NCBI GenBank assembly: GCA_963798455.1
Contig: CAWCTD010000003.1
Location: 1,178,001-1,242,000 of the forward strand
Direction of reading: 5' to 3'
Length of the DNA stretch: 64,000 nucleotides
DNA from: CAWCTD01 sp963798455
GTDB taxonomy: Bacteria > Acidobacteriota > Terriglobia > Bryobacterales > Bryobacteraceae
The notes below the pieces were generated by a model. It saw nothing but the letters and a program-made list of their open reading frames with translations. It was not told where the DNA came from and ran no database searches. Each line of letters begins with the position of its first letter. Position 1 is the stretch's first letter. The position numbers and the translations under genes are program-made. Below, piece after piece: positions 7,143 to 16,010 of the stretch.

Positions 7143-8955
7143 ATCTTCCCGGGGTCCTGGTCTTAGACCGCTTGCGCTGGCCGTTTTCGCCGCACTCCTC
7201 AGCCTGCCTCCTTTGGCGTGCAACCGGAATACGCGGCGGCCGGTGGAACGCCTGGCCATTCCTCCTTTTGAGAATCTGAGCGACGACCGGTCCCTGGCTT
7301 GGGCCGGCCGGGCGCTTAGCGAGGTGGCCTCCGCCGAAATCACGGGCTCGGCACACATACAACCTCTGCCCGTGGCGAGTGCTAGGGAATCCGCACTGGG
7401 TGGTGCGACTTCGGCGCTGAGGGGCTACTTCACCCTGGCAGGCGGACGGCTGCGTCTGAGCGTCTCCCGAGAGGATCTTAGCAGCGGACGGGTGACGGGG
7501 ACCTTCACTGGTGAGGACGCGTTTCCGGGCGGCCTGTTTCGACTTGCCGGTGCGCTGGCCAGATGGATCGACCCGAACGCCCGCGCGTTCGACACACAAA
7601 GCGTGAGTGCCCTCGAGTCTTACGCGGAGGGCCTGGAAGCCGCGGAGCCAGGCGAGCAGGCGGCTTGCTTCGAACGCTCGGTAGCCGCGGACCCCAACTT
7701 CGGAGCCCCTTATGTGGCATGGGCCCGGTCACTCGTGGCGCGCGGGGATCGGGCGGGCGCGCAGGGGGTGATCGAGAGGGTGCGAGCCAGGGGCAACCAG
7801 ATGGCCGAAGCGCGCCGGGCCGAATTGGATCTTCTGGCGTCCGCTCTGGCCGGCGACCCCGCCGGGCGGCGGCGGGCACTGCTTGTTTTGGGCCGGGTGA
7901 TGCCAGCGGACGCGGGTGTCTTCCGGCAGTTGGCGAGCGAGGATATGGCCGCCCGGCGCTATGACGCGGCGGCGGACTCCTGGCGCCGCGCGACCGCGCT
8001 CGACCCGCTCGACGGCCCATCCTGGAACCAGCTTGGTTACACCGAAGCGCTGCGCAAGAACCTGGAGGGCGCCCGTAAGGCGCTCTTGGAGTACCAGCGG
8101 CTGGCGCCGAAAGAGGCGAATCCTTCCGACTCATTGGGGGATGTCCACTACTACTTGGGCGCGTTCCACGACGCCGAGAAGTACTACCTGGATGCCTACG
8201 AAAAGGCCCCAGCTTTTATGGGCGGCACAGACCTGTATAAGGCCGCCTGCGCGCGGCTGATGACCGGCGATGTACGCGGCGCCGATGAGATGTTCCGGCG
8301 TTATGCCAGCGCGCGCAGGGCGGGGCAGGACCCCGTGGCCGGCTATCGCGAGGCCGAGTGGCTGTATCTCACTGGCCGGAGGACCAGCGCCGCGGAGCAG
8401 ATGAAGCGCTTCGCCGCCTCCACTCGCATACCCGAACTGCTTTCGCTGGCAGCGTCCCAGCTTGCGGTGTGGGACCTGGAAGCGGGGGCGAGACAAGAAG
8501 CAGCGGCGTGGGCCGCGAAAGCCGCTGCCGCGGCAGGCTCACCCTCATCCCGCCAACTGGCGGAGCTTTGCCTGGCGCTGTCCGGATCGGCCGCGCCGCA
8601 ACGCGCTCCGGCGGGCGCTTTGGGGGAGAGGGCGGCCATGCTCGGCTCTCTGCTGGCCAAACGGTTCGCGGACGCGATTCCGGGCCTGAAGACCCTCGTG
8701 GAGAAGAGCGATCCGCTCGGCGCGGAGCGCTTTGACGTCCTGCTGGCGTGGGCGCTCGTCGAAACGGGCCACACCCGGGAGGCAGCGCCGCTGCTGGAGA
8801 CGTACGGAGTCCCTCAGGCGGGTGTGCAGGACCCCTTTGCCGGGCTGAGCTTCCCGCGCGTGTTTCAGCTCAAAGGCGAGGTATTGGAGAAGCAGGGCCA
8901 CCCGCGCGAGGCTGCGGAGATGCGGCAGATCTTTCGGAGACTCAGCGGCAGTTAA
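7132..8955 (+). CDS. TPR-repeat protein with N-terminal TolB/FlgO-like domain
   Basis: A 607-residue exported protein. A hydrophobic signal sequence ends near LPPLAC (a possible but non-canonical lipobox). Residues about 38-130 start RLAIPPFENLSDDRSLAWAGRALSE-type, the pattern seen in FlgO-like or adenylate-cyclase-associated domains that precede TPRs. From about 150 on, degenerate TPRs cover the rest. The GTG at 7132 overlaps the upstream TPR gene by 11 bases and has GGAG just before it, so the two are coupled. Specific function unknown. Confidence 0.7.
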   Translation: MSCRSSRGPGLRPLALAVFAALLSLPPLACNRNTRRPVERLAIPPFENLSDDRSLAWAGRALSEVASAEITGSAHIQPLPVASARESALGGATSALRGYFTLAGGRLRLSVSREDLSSGRVTGTFTGEDAFPGGLFRLAGALARWIDPNARAFDTQSVSALESYAEGLEAAEPGEQAACFERSVAADPNFGAPYVAWARSLVARGDRAGAQGVIERVRARGNQMAEARRAELDLLASALAGDPAGRRRALLVLGRVMPADAGVFRQLASEDMAARRYDAAADSWRRATALDPLDGPSWNQLGYTEALRKNLEGARKALLEYQRLAPKEANPSDSLGDVHYYLGAFHDAEKYYLDAYEKAPAFMGGTDLYKAACARLMTGDVRGADEMFRRYASARRAGQDPVAGYREAEWLYLTGRRTSAAEQMKRFAASTRIPELLSLAASQLAVWDLEAGARQEAAAWAAKAAAAAGSPSSRQLAELCLALSGSAAPQRAPAGALGERAAMLGSLLAKRFADAIPGLKTLVEKSDPLGAERFDVLLAWALVETGHTREAAPLLETYGVPQAGVQDPFAGLSFPRVFQLKGEVLEKQGHPREAAEMRQIFRRLSGS

Positions 8956-9362
8956 GCCTGCGGGCGTCCCTTCAGGCGGTCGTAGGCGTGCTGGTCGCAG
9001 ACCGTGCCCAGGGATAAGTTGTACAGCGTCTCCAGACCTAACGCTTCGTCGAGGTCTTCCTGGAAATCGTGCAGCGCTTTCAACTCGGGCGCTAGCGCGG
9101 GCAGGCGCTTCCCCGACGGCGTCTCCAGGAACTTCTGGTAGCCCCCATCGATGAGTGAAGCGATCTCAGCACCGATGAGCACGCCCAGCAAAGCCACACG
9201 CGGTTCCCCTTGCGGCGAGCGATCGAGGACGGCAGCGCAGCCGTTCTTCCGGGCCTGCACCCGCTCCCGGTCGAGAGGCTGGAGCACGAAGCCGCTGTTG
9301 CGCAGGCTCTCGAGCCGGTCCTCGAACGAAATCACTTTGGGAGCCTGACGACGAAAGAACAT
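8952..9362 (-). CDS. Conserved hypothetical protein, 136 residues
   Basis: A soluble acidic protein beginning MFFRRQAPKVISFEDRLESL with no signal peptide or membrane segment. It contains a central hydrophobic stretch (ALLGVLIGAEIASLIDGGYQKFLE) followed by ALKALHDFQEDLDEALGL. I do not recognise a characterised family. Its stop codon overlaps that of the convergent TPR gene. The promoter looks intact (TATAAT six bases before the ATG), which supports it as an expressed single gene. Confidence 0.65.
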   Translation of the reverse strand: MFFRRQAPKVISFEDRLESLRNSGFVLQPLDRERVQARKNGCAAVLDRSPQGEPRVALLGVLIGAEIASLIDGGYQKFLETPSGKRLPALAPELKALHDFQEDLDEALGLETLYNLSLGTVCDQHAYDRLKGRPQA

Positions 9363-9368
9363 GCCCCG

Positions 9369-9374
9369 ATTATA
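9369..9374 (-). promoter_or_regulatory. -10 box, leaderless arrangement
   Basis: The minus strand reads TATAAT followed by six bases (CGGGGC) and the ATG at 9362. A start site about seven bases downstream falls on the ATG. No clear -35 was found at 17 bases. Confidence 0.6.
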
Positions 9375-9395
9375 AGAGATTCCGTCCGCGCGGGT

Positions 9396-12101
9396 TCAGG
9401 AGTACAGTCTGAGATGGAGTTCGTCGCCCTCCGTCACTTTCAGGTTGGCGAAGCGGAAGATCGAGCGCGGCCCGGCCCGGTCCACCGTGTGCGGCAACGC
9501 CTGCCCGCTCAACAAAGCGGAGGTCTTCGGTCCGGCGCCTTCGATTTCACAAGACCGGCAAGGCAACTCACCAGCCAGCACGCGGAGCGAGACGGACACG
9601 CTGGCCTGTGTTCGAGAGCGCGAGAAGGCGCCCCAGCCCGTGCCGCTCGACCAGAAGCACCGGAACGGCGACACGGCGAGACGCGGCACGGCCACGACCG
9701 CGGCGGACCGGCCGTCGTAACGGAAGCCGCTGAGCGCTAGCAAGCCGGACCACGCGGCCATGGCGCGCGCATAGTGGTGGCCGCATTCAGCCTCGTCCCA
9801 AGGGTTGCGCTTCTCCCCGTCGTACCGGGCGCGGGCGTTGCGGATCGACTCCAGGCCCTCGCGGATCAGGCCGGCGTAGAGCATGTGGGAGGAAGTGGCG
9901 TACTCCAGGCCGGTCCAGGCCTCGGCGTAGTACGGGAACGGAATCTCGGGGCGTTGAGGCTTGGTGTAGTCGCAGACGATGAGCGCGCTCTCGTCGTTGA
10001 GGGCGTATGTGCGTTCAACGCACTCATGCGCGATCAAGCTGGGGCGGGTGTTGTACCGATGGATGGATTCGAGCGCGGTGCGGACTTTCTTCGGGTCGAG
10101 AAGCGGCCCGAGCCCCGCCACGTCGGCCAGATAGTGGCCCACGAGTTGGTCCACCAGACATCCTTCGCCGACCTGGTACTCGGGTTTCTCGGTGTCGTCC
10201 GCGCCCATGGTGCTGCGCAACGAGGGTGCGATGCGGTCCTGGGGATACCCGCGGACCTTCTGGATGTAGTACTCGCCGTTAAACAGATTGGCGTCGATCC
10301 ATTTGCTGCCCTGCTCGAACAGACGACGGTACTCGGCGGCCGCCGCTTGGTCGCCGGCGGCGCGGGCCATCTCCTCCCCGGCGCGCAAAGCGGCCAGGTA
10401 ATAGATGCCGCACTGCGGGTTCGGCCCGTAGAACTCAACGTCATAGGTGTTGTGCTGAACGCCTTCCATCACTCCGTCGCGGTCCGCATCCCATCCGCCC
10501 GTCACCCAGGCGAACTCCAGTGCTTTTTTCACGCGTGGCCAGATCTGGCGCAGCCAGTCGTTGTCTCCGGAGAGAACCCAGTCCAGGTAAGCGTGCACGA
10601 TCTGGCCCATCTGCCCGTCGGCGGCGGCGAAGCCGGAACGCTGCTTGCCGTCCGGCAGCAACTGGCGAAAGTGCATGGCGCCGGCGTCGTCCAGGGAATA
10701 CCCGAAGGACGCCTTGCGCAGGGAGCGCGCGAAGGAGGGGAACAGGTGCGGGGTGACCGTTTCGTAGTTCCACACGTGGGCGCAGTTGCCGAAGCAGCAA
10801 CCGCGCGTGTTGTTCACCCCCTCGAAGCCATGGAACTCGCCGTCGGCGGTGCGGAAGCACGTGGTCGTTACCAGGGTGGAGAGGTTGGCGGAGGCGGCGT
10901 CCTTGACGGCGCCGGGCAGGGTACTCTCCCGAAGGGCGGCCGCGAACTGGCGCGTCCTCGCTTCCAGGCGTGTTAGATGGGCGGCGGCGTATTCAGCCGC
11001 CTCCCAAGCCCCCGCGAAGCGCGTGGTGTAGTGGTTGCCGATGATAACGGCCTCGTCCCCCTTGGGAGCGGACCAGCCGCACCATTCCGGGGTGCGGTTC
11101 GGAAAGTGCCAGGCCAGCAGGAAAGTGAAGGAGGCCGAGCCGCCCGGGGCAATGCTGCGCTGGATCGAGAGCGAGGCCACCTCGTTGCGAGCCCCGGTTT
11201 CGGGTTCAAGCACGCCGTCCTTGGAGAAGTCGTCCCAGAAGAGCATGGGTGCGTTCCACCAGCGGCTCCGCGGCCAGCCGCGCCAGAAGCTCACCCTGCC
11301 GCCCTGCGCTTCCAGCAGACAGAAGGCGAGAGTGCCCCGCATGGGGTCGTCGTTGGCAAGTCCCGGGTTGCTCATGAGCATGCCGGTCAACGCCGGGGTA
11401 GTGCGTGACTCGTTTTGCCGCGGATCGGCCCCGCGGCCGCGTGCTCCGGCGGTGATCGGATTCTGGAGCGAGTAAGCGATCGAGACTCTGGCTTCGCTGC
11501 GCCTCGGATTGGCGACTCGGTAGCGGAGCACCGCCACCGGAAGGCCGGAATCGTCCGGCTGGTGGGGGATGAAGGGCGAGAAGGCCTCCAGGGATACGTT
11601 GACCGGCAGAGTTCGATCGGTGAAGTCGATGCGCGCCAGCGGATACTCCGCGATGAACTTCGCGGCCGCCAGCCGGGGCAGACCAGGGACGTTGTCGGCG
11701 CCGAGGCCGGACTCGCCTTCGTAAGGCGGCAGGATGCGGGACTCGAGCACTCGCGCCATCGGCTTCGCCTGGCCGGCCTGAACCCAAATCGCCGGGAAGG
11801 CGTAGGAGGGCCTGTAGCCTTTATTGGGACGATTGAAAATCTCCCAGTCCCGAAGCTGGCCGCGCCCGCCGAGGCTGACGGCGCCGGCGGCCACCCCCCC
11901 GAGCGGGAAGGCGATCATGGCGAGTTGGCGGCCCTCGAACACGCGGGGGTAGGCGATGTCGGCCGGCTGCGCTTGCGGAGCGGCGGCCTGAGACGGAGCG
12001 ACGCCCGCGGCGGGCGAGATCGGCGCCTGCGCGGCGGCGCCGGCGGCGAGCGCGGCGCGCTGGAGGAAAGCCCTGCGGGGAGTGCCGGATTCTTTGCTCA
12101 T
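9396..12101 (-). CDS. GH116 family glycoside hydrolase (bile-acid beta-glucosidase/GBA2-like), Tat-exported
   Basis: A 901-residue protein. The N-terminus has a twin-arginine signal (RRAFLQ at residues 9-14, followed by an Ala-rich core). The N-terminal GBA2 beta-domain starts around FPLGGVAAGAVSLGGRGQLRDWEIFNRP, and the (alpha/alpha)6 catalytic domain follows. QHNTYDVEFYGPN holds the glutamate that corresponds to the nucleophile in characterised GH116 enzymes; EGCLVDQLVGHYLAD holds the likely acid/base aspartate. It would cleave beta-glucosides or beta-xylosides outside the cytoplasm. The ATG at 12101 is chosen because the Tat motif then sits at the usual place; a longer frame to 12254 runs back over the ferredoxin promoter. 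Confidence 0.85.
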   Translation of the reverse strand: MSKESGTPRRAFLQRAALAAGAAAQAPISPAAGVAPSQAAAPQAQPADIAYPRVFEGRQLAMIAFPLGGVAAGAVSLGGRGQLRDWEIFNRPNKGYRPSYAFPAIWVQAGQAKPMARVLESRILPPYEGESGLGADNVPGLPRLAAAKFIAEYPLARIDFTDRTLPVNVSLEAFSPFIPHQPDDSGLPVAVLRYRVANPRRSEARVSIAYSLQNPITAGARGRGADPRQNESRTTPALTGMLMSNPGLANDDPMRGTLAFCLLEAQGGRVSFWRGWPRSRWWNAPMLFWDDFSKDGVLEPETGARNEVASLSIQRSIAPGGSASFTFLLAWHFPNRTPEWCGWSAPKGDEAVIIGNHYTTRFAGAWEAAEYAAAHLTRLEARTRQFAAALRESTLPGAVKDAASANLSTLVTTTCFRTADGEFHGFEGVNNTRGCCFGNCAHVWNYETVTPHLFPSFARSLRKASFGYSLDDAGAMHFRQLLPDGKQRSGFAAADGQMGQIVHAYLDWVLSGDNDWLRQIWPRVKKALEFAWVTGGWDADRDGVMEGVQHNTYDVEFYGPNPQCGIYYLAALRAGEEMARAAGDQAAAAEYRRLFEQGSKWIDANLFNGEYYIQKVRGYPQDRIAPSLRSTMGADDTEKPEYQVGEGCLVDQLVGHYLADVAGLGPLLDPKKVRTALESIHRYNTRPSLIAHECVERTYALNDESALIVCDYTKPQRPEIPFPYYAEAWTGLEYATSSHMLYAGLIREGLESIRNARARYDGEKRNPWDEAECGHHYARAMAAWSGLLALSGFRYDGRSAAVVAVPRLAVSPFRCFWSSGTGWGAFSRSRTQASVSVSLRVLAGELPCRSCEIEGAGPKTSALLSGQALPHTVDRAGPRSIFRFANLKVTEGDELHLRLYS

Positions 12102-12116
12102 GGCGTGCAACCCATT

Positions 12117-12122
12117 TATAGC
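12117..12122 (-). promoter_or_regulatory. -10-like box for the GH116 gene
   Basis: The minus strand reads TATAAA about 15 bases before the ATG at 12101. It lies in the 82-base gap shared with the divergent ferredoxin gene. The -35 is not evident. Confidence 0.35.
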
Positions 12123-12183
12123 ACGAGCCCGCGAGGCCGCCGGAAGCCTGCTAAGATGGTATCTCTGCTTTAAGGAGGATAAA

Positions 12184-12438
12184 GTGGCGTACGTCATAGT
12201 AGATACCTGCACGAAGGACAACGAATGTGTCGCGGCGTGCCCGGTGGATTGCATTCATCCTAAGGAAGACGAGGGCGGCTACGCGGAAACCACCCAGCTC
12301 TATATTCATCCCACCGAATGCATCGATTGCGGCGCCTGCGTGCCGGTGTGTCCGACCAACTCGATCTACATCAAGGATGAGCTCCCGGCCGAGCTGGCCC
12401 ATTTTGCCGACAAGAACTCGGCTCATTACGGGCTCTGA
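12184..12438 (+). CDS. Ferredoxin with two iron-sulfur clusters
   Basis: An 84-residue electron carrier. Cysteines C9, C15, C19, C23 form a CxxxxxCxxxCPxxC group and C46, C49, C52, C56 form CIDCGACVPVCP, giving two clusters of the [4Fe-4S]/[3Fe-4S] type as in seven- or eight-iron bacterial ferredoxins. The GTG start at 12184 follows a strong AAGGAGG 7 bases upstream. Partner enzymes are not in the neighbourhood. The next gene begins 23 bases later but has its own -10 box. Confidence 0.9.
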   Translation: MAYVIVDTCTKDNECVAACPVDCIHPKEDEGGYAETTQLYIHPTECIDCGACVPVCPTNSIYIKDELPAELAHFADKNSAHYGL

Positions 12439-12449
12439 TCGCGTGCGGC

Positions 12450-12455
12450 GATAAT
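12450..12455 (+). promoter_or_regulatory. -10 box, leaderless arrangement
   Basis: GATAAT is separated by six bases (CAGTTC) from the ATG at 12462, so transcription is predicted to begin at the start codon. No Shine-Dalgarno is present. Confidence 0.5.
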
Positions 12456-12461
12456 CAGTTC

Positions 12462-13322
12462 ATGGAACTGAGACTGCCCCTCGCCGCCATCACCGACGAG
12501 TTTACTCCAGACCTCGAAGCCGCCACCAAGGCCATGACGGACATAGGCATGACGGGCGCGGAATTGCGCGTGCTTTGGGGCAGGAACGTGGTGGATCTCA
12601 GCGATGCGGAACTCGACCGTGCGAAAGCGATTCTGGAGGCTCACGGTCTCAAGGTCGTCTCCATCGCTTCACCGCTGCTGAAGTGCGTGCTCCCCGATTC
12701 GCCACCCCTCGACAGCCGCTTCGAGCGCGATGTGTTTGCTTCGTCGCACACCTACGAAGATCAGCCGAGGCTCTTGCGGCGATCCTGCCAGATTGCCCGC
12801 AAGCTGGGCGCGCCGGTCATTCGCGTTTTCTCCTTCTGGCGCACGGAGGATCCCGGCCGGTGTTTTGACCGCATCGCCGAGACTCTTCGGAGCTTTGCAG
12901 GCGAGGCGGCCAGGGAAGACCTCACTCTGGGGCTCGAGAATGAACATGCCTGCAACGCAGGCACCGGAGACGAGGCGGCGGCGGTCCTAAGGGCGGCCGA
13001 TCATCCCAACCTGAAGGTGGTCTGGGATCCCGCCAACGCTTGCGTGGCGGGCGAGGAGGCATTCCCCGAGGGCTACCGCTCACTGGCGGTGAGCGACATT
13101 GTTCACGTGCATGCCAAGGACTGCCGCCTGGAGCACGGAAAGCCGCAATGGGTGCCCCTCGGCACCGGCGCGCTCGACTGGAAGGGCCAGCTTGCGGCGC
13201 TGGTGGCCGGCGGCTATCGGGGCCACGTGAGCCTGGAGACCCACTGGCCCGGTCCCGGCGGGGACAAGTTTCAGGCCAGCGTTATCTGCGGTTGGAACTT
13301 GAAAAGCCTGCTGACCTGGTAA
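12462..13322 (+). CDS. Sugar phosphate isomerase/epimerase (xylose isomerase-like TIM barrel)
   Basis: A 286-residue cytoplasmic protein of the AP-endonuclease-2 superfamily. Recognisable pieces are AAITDEFTPDLEAA at the start, GAPVIRVFSFWR (about residues 117-128), LGLENEHACNAGTGDEAA with a metal-ligand glutamate, VVWDPANACVAGE, HVHAKDC and the C-terminal HVSLETHW. These fit the metal-binding pattern of sugar isomerases/epimerases such as the IolE/IolI-type enzymes. The substrate cannot be deduced. It is predicted to have its own leaderless promoter. Confidence 0.8.
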   Translation: MELRLPLAAITDEFTPDLEAATKAMTDIGMTGAELRVLWGRNVVDLSDAELDRAKAILEAHGLKVVSIASPLLKCVLPDSPPLDSRFERDVFASSHTYEDQPRLLRRSCQIARKLGAPVIRVFSFWRTEDPGRCFDRIAETLRSFAGEAAREDLTLGLENEHACNAGTGDEAAAVLRAADHPNLKVVWDPANACVAGEEAFPEGYRSLAVSDIVHVHAKDCRLEHGKPQWVPLGTGALDWKGQLAALVAGGYRGHVSLETHWPGPGGDKFQASVICGWNLKSLLTW

Positions 13323-13330
13323 ATGGGAGG

Positions 13331-13349
13331 CGCGGAGCCATGCTCCGCG
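13331..13349. terminator. Hairpin between convergent genes
   Basis: CGCGGAGC-cat-GCTCCGCG is a perfect 8-bp stem with a 3-base loop lying between the convergent genes ending at 13322 and 13351. There is no T-tract on either strand, so it may be a REP-like or weak bidirectional terminator rather than a classical one. Confidence 0.45.
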
Positions 13350-13350
13350 G

Positions 13351-15003
13351 TTACGATTCCGCTTCTAGCCAGTTGTGCCGCTCGATGATGATGGGTGGCT
13401 CGTAAGTCTTCCCCTTAGCCAATCGCCGTTCCTCGCGGCGCGCGCTCCAGAGCAGCACGGGACCGGCCAGCGCAACCGCCGAGCGTGAAAACAGCCCAAA
13501 CTCCTTTTCGATCTCCCGGCGCAGTGTCTTGATCTTCAGGCGCAGGGCGTCGTTAGTCCGTTTCAAGCTGTGCTCCATGGCCCACAGGCAGGCCGTTGAT
13601 ATGCCTCTCAACTGTCTCGCCTCCCAGCGGTAACGCTCCCGGACACGCGGCTCAGGATGATTCTTGTAACGCATCCACCCCTCGAGGGTGGTCCGCCAGA
13701 TGCGGTAGAGGCTGGGGCCGTTTCGTTGGAAGTCAAGGAGGAACGCCCAGTCCAGCAGTCGCTTGGACTCGTCGCGGGAGATGGCGGCATGCTCGAAGTT
13801 GAACTTGAACTGGCCGTGGATGTCGGCCAGGTCCACGTCGTCCAACATGCGGCCCTGCTCGGACATCTCCTGGTAGAGCGGCGTGCCGGGAACGGGAGTG
13901 TAGAGCATGAACTGATGAAAATCCGTTTCGTGGGCCACGGCGTATTCGATCTCCGGGCGGATGTTCTCGGGGGTGTGGTGCTCCAGGCCCACGATGGTCG
14001 ATCCCAGGAGCTTGATGCCGTGACTGCGGAGCTCGCGGGCGAGCGCCACGGTGTCGGTCCCTTTCAGCTTGGCGTAGCTCGAATGCGGCGACTCGAGTCC
14101 CATCCACACCCACGAAATTCCCAGCTCGACAAGCTGCTCCATGGAATAGCGCTGGATGGCGTTGGCCGAGGAGAACACATAGAACGTCCAGCTCTTGGAG
14201 CCGCGCTTCATGCACTCGAGCAACTCCAGCGCCCGGTCCCGGTTCAGCAGGAAGTTCTCATCCATGATGAAGAACGACCGCGCCTTCAGCGCGGACTCCA
14301 TCTCGCACATCACATCGTACAGTTCGCGTCCGCTCTCATAGAAATTGAGGTACTTGCCTTTGCCGCCGAAGAAAGCCGAGGTAGTACAGAAGTTGCAGCC
14401 CATGGGGCAGCCAACCGACGGGATGATGGTCGCCGCCGCGGAACCGCCGCTGTCGGGGATGTGGAGCCCCATGACTTTGAGACCGAACCCCGAGACGATC
14501 CTCGGGTGGCGGACTGGAGCGTCCGGATCTTCTCCGAGATGGCGCCGCATCCACGAAATCCCGTCGCCTCGCACAATGTGGTCCGCGTTGATCATTCGCT
14601 GCAGCCCCGGAATGGCGGCCACGTGACCGCCCACCACGATCTCGGAGCCCGGCGACAGCTCTCGGACCATGCGGCACATCTCCCGGACTTTTCCCACGTT
14701 CACGATAATGGAGGAGATCCCCACGATGTCATAGTGGCGCTCGGTCAGCTCCCGTGCGAAGACCTCGCGGGTGGGAAAGTCGAGCACGGTGGTGGGCGCG
14801 GAGATGTTCTCCTGGATCATCATGATGCCCCACGACCTGTGGAACATGCGCAGGGAGAAAGCGCCCTGTGCGCGTGTCACCTGGTTGTGGTACAACTCCA
14901 TGGGATTGATCGCGCGGCTGCCGAACTGGTCATCCTGGGCATAGGGACCAAACACGGAAGCCAACAGCACGCGGGCTCGTGCCCCTTTGGGGTGCGTATT
15001 CAT
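13351..15003 (-). CDS. B12-binding-type radical SAM protein
   Basis: A 550-residue cytoplasmic enzyme. Residues about 60-180 form a cobalamin-binding Rossmann-like domain (HYDIVGISSIIVNVGKV, then EIVVGGHVAAIPG). The radical SAM domain carries CPMGCNFC with C199, C203 and C206 as the [4Fe-4S] ligands, then FFIMDENFLLNR and the VWMGLESPHS strand. The C-terminal 130 residues are helical and basic. Related proteins perform methylations or rearrangements in lipid or secondary metabolism, often hopanoid-like. The product is unknown. The gene stands alone, divergent from the DUF4159 operon. Confidence 0.8.
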   Translation of the reverse strand: MNTHPKGARARVLLASVFGPYAQDDQFGSRAINPMELYHNQVTRAQGAFSLRMFHRSWGIMMIQENISAPTTVLDFPTREVFARELTERHYDIVGISSIIVNVGKVREMCRMVRELSPGSEIVVGGHVAAIPGLQRMINADHIVRGDGISWMRRHLGEDPDAPVRHPRIVSGFGLKVMGLHIPDSGGSAAATIIPSVGCPMGCNFCTTSAFFGGKGKYLNFYESGRELYDVMCEMESALKARSFFIMDENFLLNRDRALELLECMKRGSKSWTFYVFSSANAIQRYSMEQLVELGISWVWMGLESPHSSYAKLKGTDTVALARELRSHGIKLLGSTIVGLEHHTPENIRPEIEYAVAHETDFHQFMLYTPVPGTPLYQEMSEQGRMLDDVDLADIHGQFKFNFEHAAISRDESKRLLDWAFLLDFQRNGPSLYRIWRTTLEGWMRYKNHPEPRVRERYRWEARQLRGISTACLWAMEHSLKRTNDALRLKIKTLRREIEKEFGLFSRSAVALAGPVLLWSARREERRLAKGKTYEPPIIIERHNWLEAES

Positions 15004-15156
15004 GAAAATGCTACCAAATTACCTATTTTATCAAAGTACGAGGAGACAATTGTGCCCATCATTGTCATATTTGTGTAACAAATCGGCGGAACCCCTTCGT
15101 CAAAAAGTGTTAAGGGTGGCGTGTGCTATTCTGAGAGCAATCGGTTGGGGTGGCTG
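15004..15156. promoter_or_regulatory. Divergent promoter region between radical SAM gene and DUF4159 operon
   Basis: This 150-base gap is clearly more AT-rich than its surroundings and drives both neighbours. For the plus strand a TATTCT (15126-15131) is a candidate -10 about 25 bases before the ATG at 15157. For the minus strand several AT-rich hexamers exist and no single box can be chosen. Confidence 0.4.
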
Positions 15157-15984
15157 ATGCGGCTTCGACTTGCGATCTCAGTGCTGGCGTTGTTCCTGCT
15201 GGGGTTGTCCGTGACCTTCGCCTTGCAGCGCTTCGGCGCCCGCGGATTCTACCGGGGCAGGGAAGACAACTCGGCGCCCATTCCTCCCGACGCCAACGAG
15301 CAAACCGAGTTTGTCCGTGCGCGCCTGATGTACTCTTCTGCCGGACGAGGCAGGTTCGGAGGCTTCGGTGGCCGCGGCGGTTTCGGTCGCGCTTGGACCA
15401 CGGACTACCCCAAGAGCGACCGCCAGTTCCTGCAAGGCCTGCGGCGCCTGACGCGGATACACGTACGCTCCATGGAACAGGTGGTCGACCTGAGCGGCGA
15501 CGACATCTTCAATTACCCGTTCGTCTACGCGGTCGAAGTCGGCCAGTGGTACCTTTCCGATGCCGAAGCGCAGAAACTGCGCGAGTACCTGCTGCGCGGC
15601 GGCTTCCTCATGGTGGACGATTTTCATGGCACGTTCGAGTGGGAAGTCTTTATGGCCAGCATGTCGCGCGTGTTCCCGGATCGCCCCGTGGTGGAGATCG
15701 AAAACAAAGACGCCATTTTCCACGTGCTCTATGACATGGACGAGCGGGTCCAGATTCCTGGAATCGCGCCGCTGGAAAGAGGAGTGACGTACGAACAGGA
15801 TGGCCTCGTGCCCCGCTGGCGGGCCATCTACGACGACAAGGGGCGGATCATGGTGGCCATTTGCCACAATATGGATTTGGGCGATGCCTGGGAGTGGGCC
15901 GACGCTCCCTGGTATCCGGAGCGGTACACTTCCATGGCCTACCGGATCGGAATCGACTACATCATTTACTCGATGACGCACTAG
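15157..15984 (+). CDS. DUF4159 domain protein, first gene of MoxR/VWA operon
   Basis: A 275-residue protein with an N-terminal signal anchor (about residues 4-22) and then a DUF4159 domain (about 45-275) with WTTDYPKSDRQFLQGLRRLT, the LREYLLRGGFLMVDDFHG segment typical of glutamine-amidotransferase-like folds, and a C-terminal YRIGIDYIIYSMTH. DUF4159 genes are regularly found next to MoxR, DUF58 and VWA genes. The ATG at 15157 gives a proper signal start; an in-frame GTG 36 bases upstream would overlap the likely promoter. Function unknown, probably periplasmic. Confidence 0.82.
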   Translation: MRLRLAISVLALFLLGLSVTFALQRFGARGFYRGREDNSAPIPPDANEQTEFVRARLMYSSAGRGRFGGFGGRGGFGRAWTTDYPKSDRQFLQGLRRLTRIHVRSMEQVVDLSGDDIFNYPFVYAVEVGQWYLSDAEAQKLREYLLRGGFLMVDDFHGTFEWEVFMASMSRVFPDRPVVEIENKDAIFHVLYDMDERVQIPGIAPLERGVTYEQDGLVPRWRAIYDDKGRIMVAICHNMDLGDAWEWADAPWYPERYTSMAYRIGIDYIIYSMTH

Positions 15985-16010
15985 GCGCGCGGGAGTCTGA
16001 TCACAGCGCG